Below, one piece after another: positions 58,759-64,000 of a stretch of DNA of 64,000 bases. The notes beneath the pieces are model-generated. The model did not search any database and was not told where the DNA came from. It saw only the letters and a program-made list of their open reading frames with translations. Location of the stretch: positions 1 through 64,000 of the forward strand of contig JAGCPF010000030.1 of NCBI GenBank assembly GCA_017642335.1, read 5' to 3'. This DNA is from Fibrobacter sp. GTDB taxonomy: Bacteria > Fibrobacterota > Fibrobacteria > Fibrobacterales > Fibrobacteraceae. Each line of letters opens with the position of its first letter. Position 1 is the first letter of the stretch. A program made the position numbers and the translations under genes.

Positions 58759-59511
58759 CTAGGCCTCCTTTGTGCCGTTGTCGGCGGCAGATGCAATTTC
58801 TTGTTGCTTGTACGGCAATGCGGATTCGATCATGTCGTGGATTTCGTCGCGCAGTTGCATGGCGGATTTGTCTGCAAAACTTTCCGGTGTCTGTAGTGGG
58901 TGGATGACAATTTTTATGACGCCGGGCGTCAAGGCCCACTTGACCTTGGATAGGCGTTTTCCGGTGTCGACGAGCGTTACCGGCAGCAAAGGAAAACTGT
59001 TTTCCTTGGCCATGCGGAAAATCCCGTTCTGGAAGGGGAGTAGATGGCCGTCGTTGCTGCGGTGCCCTTCGGGAAACACCGATATGGTATAATCGTGTGA
59101 GATGCGGTCCTTGACGAGCTTGCCCATGCCCATGTTGTTGCGCGGGTTCTTGTGTACGGGAATGCAACCGATGCGATTGAGGATCCAGCTGAACACGGGG
59201 AACTTCCAGAGGTCTGCTTTCGCGATGAATGCCGTGACAGCGATGGAGGGCCAGAGGACGTTGATGTCAAGGAAACTTTGGTGGTTGGCGACGATTACGA
59301 ACTGCTTGTGATCGGGGATGTTTTCCTTGCCCTCGACGATGAGCTTGATGCCAGTAATCTTGAAAAGGATTTTGAAAAAGGGAATGCAAATCTGCGTGCT
59401 CTCGTGCCAGCGTTTGCAAACGAGCCCCTTAAAGAACATGAAGGGAATGCCTGCGATACACATGGCGGCAACGACAGAAAGATAATAGAATATAGCACGA
59501 AGGAAGGCCAT
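58759..59511 (-). CDS. plsC: 1-acyl-glycerol-3-phosphate acyltransferase-like (PlsC family)
   Basis: The 250-residue membrane-associated acyltransferase has one N-terminal helix (YYLSVVAAMCIAGIPFMFF), motif I ANHQSFLDI (HX4D), motif II-III RIGCIPVHKNPR and SVFPEGHRS (FPEG), and LPVTLVDTG. It would make phosphatidic acid from lysophosphatidic acid in phospholipid synthesis. A TATACA hexamer on the minus strand (complement of 59541-59546) lies ~30 bp upstream. It is the first gene of a unit with rnr and the RgpF-like gene. Confidence 0.88.
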   Translation of the reverse strand: MAFLRAIFYYLSVVAAMCIAGIPFMFFKGLVCKRWHESTQICIPFFKILFKITGIKLIVEGKENIPDHKQFVIVANHQSFLDINVLWPSIAVTAFIAKADLWKFPVFSWILNRIGCIPVHKNPRNNMGMGKLVKDRISHDYTISVFPEGHRSNDGHLLPFQNGIFRMAKENSFPLLPVTLVDTGKRLSKVKWALTPGVIKIVIHPLQTPESFADKSAMQLRDEIHDMIESALPYKQQEIASAADNGTKEA

Positions 59512-59607
59512 AGAACAATCAGTTGGTTATTTGCTCTTAATGTATAATTTTTGAGGGATACAGGACAATTTTTTTGTCTATTGCACGGCTTTTTGTTTCA
59601 TTTACCG

Positions 59608-60624
59608 TTATGCAATTTTCCAGTCGAGCGTTTCGCCTGCGGCAAGCGGCACGACCCCGTTAACCGTTTCGGGCACGGTCCATGCTTCTTTCACGACTTC
59701 TATCTGCTTCGTGGTGCGCGGAATGCCGTAGAAATCGGCGCCAAATCCGGCGATGAAGTCGGGAAGCTTGTCGAGGTGGCCTGCGCGCTCGAATTCCTGC
59801 ACGAGCAGCGGGATGGCGACGGGAGCGCTGTAGACGCCCGCCGCCCCGCACGGGCATTCCTTCTTGCCCAGCTGGTGCGGGGCGGAGTCCGTGCCGAGGA
59901 AAAACTTGGGATTTCCGCTGAAGGCGGCCTCGCGGATTGCGGCACGGTCTTCAGGCCGCTTCGGCAAGGGCTTGCAGAAATGATGCGGCCTGAGGGCGTC
60001 TCCGACCACGTCGTCGAGCGTCATCATCAGGTGGTGTACCGTGAAGGTTGCCACGACGTTCGCGGGCAGGCGCTTTACGGCCTCGACCGACTTTGCGGAA
60101 CTCAAATGTTCAAATACGATTCTGAGTTTCGGGAATTTTTCGGCAAGGGTTTCTACGCGCTTGATGAAAGCGGGCTCGCGGTCCAGGCAGAATTCGCCCG
60201 GTTCCTCGCCGTGCACGCACAGCACGAGTCCCAGTTTTTCCATTATCGCCACGACGGGGAATACCGCTTCGAAGTCGCTGATGCCATCGGCGCTGTTGGT
60301 GGTGACTCCTGCGGGATAGTACTTGCCTGCGACAACGCCTACGGCCATCATGTCCTTTAGGTCTTGCTCCGTGTAGTTCGGGTTCAGCTTGAACGTCATG
60401 AGCGGTTCGAAGTCCGGGCGTACCGGGGCTGCTGCCGCGAGTATCTGCGCCTTGTATTCGGCAATCGCCTTCGCTGTCGTCATCGCGGGGACGGTGTTCG
60501 GCATGATGATGGCACGCCCGAATTGGGCTACAAGGTCGCGTACATAGCCGGGCATGAGTTCGCCCTGGCGGAGGTGTGCGTGGAAATCGTCGGGAAGGGG
60601 TAGAAACATGGTCTTGTCGGTCAT
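59608..60624 (-). CDS. pyrC: Dihydroorotase
   Basis: The 338-residue class II dihydroorotase has PDDFHAHLRQGE (Zn-binding HxH), IIMPNTVPAMTT, YYPAGVTTNS (carboxylated Lys region near VVAGKY), VCVHGEEPG, RIVFEHLSSAKS, FTVHHLMM and LGTDSAPHQLGKKE (catalytic Asp). It cyclises carbamoyl-aspartate in pyrimidine synthesis. It lies 14 bp downstream of the Mla-type ATPase gene, at the end of the recR-engB-mla-pyrC run. Confidence 0.94.
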   Translation of the reverse strand: MTDKTMFLPLPDDFHAHLRQGELMPGYVRDLVAQFGRAIIMPNTVPAMTTAKAIAEYKAQILAAAAPVRPDFEPLMTFKLNPNYTEQDLKDMMAVGVVAGKYYPAGVTTNSADGISDFEAVFPVVAIMEKLGLVLCVHGEEPGEFCLDREPAFIKRVETLAEKFPKLRIVFEHLSSAKSVEAVKRLPANVVATFTVHHLMMTLDDVVGDALRPHHFCKPLPKRPEDRAAIREAAFSGNPKFFLGTDSAPHQLGKKECPCGAAGVYSAPVAIPLLVQEFERAGHLDKLPDFIAGFGADFYGIPRTTKQIEVVKEAWTVPETVNGVVPLAAGETLDWKIA

Positions 60625-60638
60625 TTATCGTTAGGGAC

Positions 60639-61457
60639 TTAGATGTTGCGGTGCAGATCGCGGAAGAGCACCTTCGAAATATCCGTGTCGGAATTCAGCC
60701 AATAGTCGAAAGGCTTCGGTTTCGTTATCTGCTGCTGGTACAGGAAGCAGATATTGCAGTTGAGTTCCTTAGCCATCAGGAGGTCGTGTGTGACGATGAT
60801 GATGGATGTGTGGAACAGGATGCGCATGTTGTCGATAAGCGGCAGCAAGTTGCGGCGGTTGTAGTTGTCGAGGCCTGCAGTGGGTTCGTCCATCAGCAGG
60901 AGTTTCGGGTCCATGGCCCACGAACGCGCGATGGCGACACGCTTCTGCATGCCGACGCTCAGTTGGTGCGGGAACAGGTTTGCCTGGCTGCGCACGCGCA
61001 TCAGGTCCATGGCCATATTCACCTTGTCTTCGATTTCCTTGGGCGAGCCCTTCTTGTGGTAATGCAGGGGCAGTGCGATGTTGTCCTTGATGCGCAGGTT
61101 CGAAATCAGGGCGCCGTTCTGGAATACGAGCCCGACTTGCCTTTTGGCAATTTCAAGTGCCGTGTGGCGTTCGGGCGGAATGTATTCGCCGAAATAGTAG
61201 AGTTTTCCCGCTGTAGGCCGGTTCAGCCCAGCGATGACGCGCAGGAGTGCCGACTTGCCCGTGCCCGAAGGACCTCCGATGCACAGGGTTTCGCCGTTCA
61301 TCAGTTCCATGTTCGCGTTGACAAGCAGTTCCTTGTCGTTGACCTTGTTTTCCCTTTCGAAAAAGCTGAGGACGCGCGGCTTGGAAAAACGCTCGCCGGC
61401 GAGGTCCTTGTAGGTCATGTGCAGGTTTTCGATTCTAAGGGCGGTCGTATAGGGCAT
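60639..61457 (-). CDS. MlaF-like ABC transporter ATP-binding protein
   Basis: The 272-residue ABC ATPase has Walker A GPSGTGKSALLRVI, Q-loop VGLVFQNGAL, signature LSVGMQKRVAIAR, Walker B LLLMDEPTAGLD and the H-loop ITHD. With the adjacent MlaE-family permease it forms an Mla-type system moving phospholipids between outer and inner membranes. The signature has LSVGM as in MlaF proteins. No MlaD (MCE) gene follows directly, because pyrC comes next. Confidence 0.88.
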   Translation of the reverse strand: MPYTTALRIENLHMTYKDLAGERFSKPRVLSFFERENKVNDKELLVNANMELMNGETLCIGGPSGTGKSALLRVIAGLNRPTAGKLYYFGEYIPPERHTALEIAKRQVGLVFQNGALISNLRIKDNIALPLHYHKKGSPKEIEDKVNMAMDLMRVRSQANLFPHQLSVGMQKRVAIARSWAMDPKLLLMDEPTAGLDNYNRRNLLPLIDNMRILFHTSIIIVTHDLLMAKELNCNICFLYQQQITKPKPFDYWLNSDTDISKVLFRDLHRNI

Positions 61458-61466
61458 CTTATTCCT

Positions 61467-62339
61467 CTAGATGATTTTCGAGAGTTCGTTCATGTAGTCG
61501 AGGAAATAGAAAATGGACATGATCACGTCGGCAACAACGATGTACAGGAAAGACTTGATGACGGAACGGGAGGTTGCCTTGGGAACCTGGCGGATGTCAT
61601 GCGGGATGTTCAAGGCCTGGTAGCATGCATTGGTTGTGATGATGGAGCCGAACACGAGCGGCTTCACGATGACAAGCACGAAGTCCGTAAGGGACATGGC
61701 CGAGAGAATTTCGGAAGAAAGGTAACTCCAGGTGAGCTTGGCATGGATGACATCGCTGATAAGGAACGAGAACCCCTGGGTGGCGAGGAATCCGCAGCAG
61801 ATGGCAATCGCGCTGAAGAGGATGGTCATGACGAATGTCGAGATGGTTCCGCCAATAAGGCCAGGCATGATGAGGTAGCGTATGGGGCTTACTCCCATGG
61901 TGGCGAGCGCGTCTACTTCGGAATTGATGACCATGCTTCCGATGTAGGTTGTGAGCGAAGAACCGCTACGTCCAGCGATGAGGAATGCTGTAAGGATCGG
62001 GCCCAGTTCGCGGATGATCACGACGACCATTAGGCTTCCCATAACGTCGTCGAATCCCATCTTGCCCATCATGGTGAGCACTTCGATGATGACCACGGCA
62101 CCGAACAAGGTGGCTACGACAAAAAGGATGGGAAATATTTCTACGCCGGTGAAGAATGCTTGGGCGATGATGTTCTTGGTGTCTGTCTTGAAACTGCGGC
62201 TACGGTTGAAAAGGGATGCGTATGCTCGGAAAAACAGGGCGACCTGCTGGCCCACTGTGCGCTTCATCAGGAAAAGCCCCAGCCTGTGGAAGGCTTTCCC
62301 GAAGATAGTCAACTTTTGCCAATTCCTAACTTCTTGCAT
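61467..62339 (-). CDS. MlaE-family ABC permease
   Basis: The 290-residue inner-membrane protein has about six helices and the MlaE/YrbE family core: ELGPILTAFLIAGRSGSSLTTYIGSMVINSEVDALATMGV, then PIRYLIMPGLIGGTI. It would pair with the ATPase 10 bp downstream for lipid trafficking. Its start overlaps the engB 3' end by 14 bp. Confidence 0.9.
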   Translation of the reverse strand: MQEVRNWQKLTIFGKAFHRLGLFLMKRTVGQQVALFFRAYASLFNRSRSFKTDTKNIIAQAFFTGVEIFPILFVVATLFGAVVIIEVLTMMGKMGFDDVMGSLMVVVIIRELGPILTAFLIAGRSGSSLTTYIGSMVINSEVDALATMGVSPIRYLIMPGLIGGTISTFVMTILFSAIAICCGFLATQGFSFLISDVIHAKLTWSYLSSEILSAMSLTDFVLVIVKPLVFGSIITTNACYQALNIPHDIRQVPKATSRSVIKSFLYIVVADVIMSIFYFLDYMNELSKII

Positions 62340-62970
62340 CCTGCCTTACAGCTTCCAAGATTTCGTCCCAAAGTTCGTCCAGTCCGGTCTTCTTCAGAGA
62401 ACTGACGCAGATCGGGCTGGTTTCCAATCCGAGGCGCTGCTTGATGAGCTTGATGCCTTTTGCAAATTCCGACTGGTTTACCTTATCGCGCTTGCTTGCG
62501 ACAATCAGTACGGGACAGCCAGTGTTGCGGATGCTTTCCACCGTCTCTATGTCGATTGCGGTCCCCCCGTGCCGGATGTCCACCAGATAGACTAGCCCGC
62601 GGAGGTCCTTGCATTTCTCGACATATTCTCGGATAAAGTCCGACATCTGGTCGCGTTTCGCATTGCTCACTTTTGCAAAGCCTACACCTGGTAAATCTAC
62701 AAGAAAAAATTCGTTGTTGACCTTAAAAAAATTCAATTCACGGGTTTTTCCGGGGGCTGCACTGACTTTTACGAGTTTTTTTGACCCCATCAGGGCGTTC
62801 AGGAGGGATGACTTGCCCACATTGGACCGTCCGAGGAAGGCAATTTGGGGCAAGCGCTCCTTCGGGAGACCCTGCAGGCTCACTGCCGCCTTGACAAATA
62901 CGGCAGAGCGGATTTCGTACCCGCCCACGATGACTGTTGCCTGTTTTGTCTTCTTCTCGTCTATGGTCAT
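62326..62970 (-). CDS. engB: Ribosome biogenesis GTPase EngB (YihA/YsxC)
   Basis: The 214-residue GTPase has G1 GRSNVGKSSLLNAL, G2 around GKTRELNFF, G3 LVDLPGVGFA, G4 ASKRDKVNQ and G5 VSSLKKTGLDEL. It assists large ribosomal subunit assembly. It overlaps recR by 4 bp and the mlaE gene by 14 bp. Confidence 0.93.
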   Translation of the reverse strand: MTIDEKKTKQATVIVGGYEIRSAVFVKAAVSLQGLPKERLPQIAFLGRSNVGKSSLLNALMGSKKLVKVSAAPGKTRELNFFKVNNEFFLVDLPGVGFAKVSNAKRDQMSDFIREYVEKCKDLRGLVYLVDIRHGGTAIDIETVESIRNTGCPVLIVASKRDKVNQSEFAKGIKLIKQRLGLETSPICVSSLKKTGLDELWDEILEAVRQDARS

Positions 62971-63563
62971 AGGGCACCTCGGCTTTCGAATGCTCTGAGC
63001 ATGGTGACTTCGTCGATGAATTCAAGGTCGCTGCCCATCGGGATGCCGCGGGCGAGGCGCGTCCTCTTTACGGGGGCGTCGGCAAGCATCCTGTCGATCA
63101 TCAGGATGGTGCTGTCCGCCTCGGGGCTGCTGCCCAGTGCGAAAATCAGTTCCTCTATGCCTTCCTCGCGGATGCGCTGCACCAGTTGCGGCAGGTGCAA
63201 GTGTTCCGGGCCGATGCCGTCCAGCGGGGAAATGGTGCCGCCCAGTACAAAATAAAGTCCCTTGTATATGCCGGAGCGCTCGAACGGAATGATGTCGGCG
63301 CTTTTCTCCACGACGCAGATTGTCTTGGTTCCGGTCCTCGATTCGCAGATGGGGCAGGTGTCCTGGTCGGTGAATGCATGGCAGTTGGGGCAGGGGTGCA
63401 CCGATGTCGATGCCGTAATCAGGTTGTCTGCAAAGCGCCGGATGTCGTCCCTGTTACGGGACAGCATGTGGTACGCAAGGCGGCGTGCCGTCTTGAGACC
63501 GATTCCGGGGAGCGAAGCGAATTCGGCGATAAGCGCTTCTAGACTTTGCGGTTCAACATTCAT
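62967..63563 (-). CDS. recR: Recombination protein RecR
   Basis: The 198-residue protein has a helix-hairpin-helix (FASLPGIGLKTARRLAYHML), a four-Cys zinc finger (HPCPNCHAFTDQDTCPICES) and a Toprim domain (ICVVEKSADIIPFERSG, then YFVLGGTISPLDGIGPEHL). It loads RecA at gaps with RecF/RecO. It overlaps the upstream HDOD gene by 11 bp and engB by 4 bp. Confidence 0.95.
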   Translation of the reverse strand: MNVEPQSLEALIAEFASLPGIGLKTARRLAYHMLSRNRDDIRRFADNLITASTSVHPCPNCHAFTDQDTCPICESRTGTKTICVVEKSADIIPFERSGIYKGLYFVLGGTISPLDGIGPEHLHLPQLVQRIREEGIEELIFALGSSPEADSTILMIDRMLADAPVKRTRLARGIPMGSDLEFIDEVTMLRAFESRGAL

Positions 63564-64000
63564 TTGCCCAACTGTATGCCTCGTTGATGCAGCGGTTCAG
63601 CTGCTTGGTGGAAATCTTCAGTTCTTCGATCGCCATGAGGATGGCTTCGCGGTCGTCGAGCTCCACGGCGTCCGCGAGGCGGAGCAGCGTGCCGAGCCGG
63701 CCCTTCCTGTTGAGCAGGGATTCGCTCATTTCGTCGTCGGCGGGCGATTCGGGGAGGATGGTTTCGAGCGGTGCGCGGACCAGGGCGTCCATGCGGCTGA
63801 TGAGCCCGACCATGAATGCTTTCGCGGCGAACAGCGGGCTTGCCGGTTCAATGACCTTCGCGACAATCTCGAGGAACTTGGCGCGGTGTGCGGCGCTCTG
63901 GAAAAGCGGGGAACTCTGCGGCGAAATGCCGAGTTCCGGGCGCGCGTAGAGCATGAGCATCAGCCACTTGTGGATGTGGCTCATGCCGACCCACACGATG
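63553..64000 (-). CDS. HDOD-domain protein, C-terminal part (cut by window edge)
   Basis: About 149 C-terminal residues of a larger protein; the frame runs off the right edge. IVWVGMSHIHKWLMLMLYARPELG, then SAAHRAKFLEIVA and KAFMVGLISRMDALVRAPLE, fit the HDOD domain end of YuxH/CdgJ-type EAL-HDOD signalling proteins. The N-terminal EAL domain, if present, lies outside. It is upstream of and overlapping recR by 11 bp, so it heads the recR-engB-mla-pyrC run. Confidence 0.65.
   Translation of the reverse strand, partial: IVWVGMSHIHKWLMLMLYARPELGISPQSSPLFQSAAHRAKFLEIVAKVIEPASPLFAAKAFMVGLISRMDALVRAPLETILPESPADDEMSESLLNRKGRLGTLLRLADAVELDDREAILMAIEELKISTKQLNRCINEAYSWANEC

Overview
The window comes from a Fibrobacter-type genome (phylum Fibrobacterota, F. 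succinogenes-like). Two proteins carry FISUMP domains, the 'Fibrobacter succinogenes major paralogous' domain. There are many secreted lipoproteins with Cys/Ser/Trp-rich tails, GC near 50 percent in core genes, and a recurring TATATT -10 element. Both core housekeeping genes and AT-richer accessory cargo are present. I see no tRNA, rRNA, CRISPR array or complete insertion sequence.

1-13 kb: the leuS 3' end, then an Abi_2/AbiF-like HEPN protein preceded by its own promoter, a ~54-nt leader and a terminator touching its ATG. Two lipoproteins follow. A 3' fragment of pgi (4119-4931) and the intact pgi (11317-12981) are direct repeats of ~810 bp, and each keeps a similar terminator. They bracket ~6.4 kb of cargo: a FISUMP / small protein / GIY-YIG / lipoprotein operon, a TOTE-type primase-helicase whose reading frame is broken (or slips) at an A8 run, and an ART-like DUF3990/DUF3791 toxin-type operon.

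13-29.8 kb: a lipoprotein, a DXS-like transketolase-family enzyme, a FISUMP lipoprotein and a hipBA module. Next is a tightly overlapping nine-gene minus-strand operon (17858-27489): a GT4-radical SAM fusion, class II aldolase, histidine phosphatase, two more radical SAM proteins, an APH-type kinase, a NodU/CmcH carbamoyltransferase, a WG-repeat protein and an SDR epimerase. It looks like an uncharacterised glycan or small-molecule pathway. A HicA-like orphan, a two-gene unit and a higBA-type module follow.

29.9-39 kb: a restriction-modification locus (GIY-YIG-like/helicase/MTase-like protein with an in-frame amber at codon 61, plus two methyltransferase subunits). A 700-bp intergenic region holds a structured element homologous to one at 7.4-7.6 kb, followed by palindromes. 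After it come an AlbA_2/ATPase regulator with its own short terminated leader, PD-(D/E)XK transposase remnants duplicated around a lipoprotein gene, and another lipoprotein.

39-64 kb is mostly core: DUF3392, inosine/uracil-type DNA glycosylase, ZIP transporter, HD hydrolase, ECF sigma / anti-sigma / Spy-like protein, DUF1538 transporter with two PII-like proteins, AlkD-like protein, DEAD-box helicase, SUMF1-like lipoprotein, rpmH-rnpA-yidD-yidC, RgpF-like protein, RNase R, PlsC-like, pyrC, MlaEF-like ABC genes, engB, recR and an HDOD protein cut by the window edge. Many genes have a TATATT-like hexamer only 6-10 nt before ATG and no Shine-Dalgarno, suggesting leaderless mRNAs. rnpA has no standard start codon but has a good Shine-Dalgarno before an ATA.
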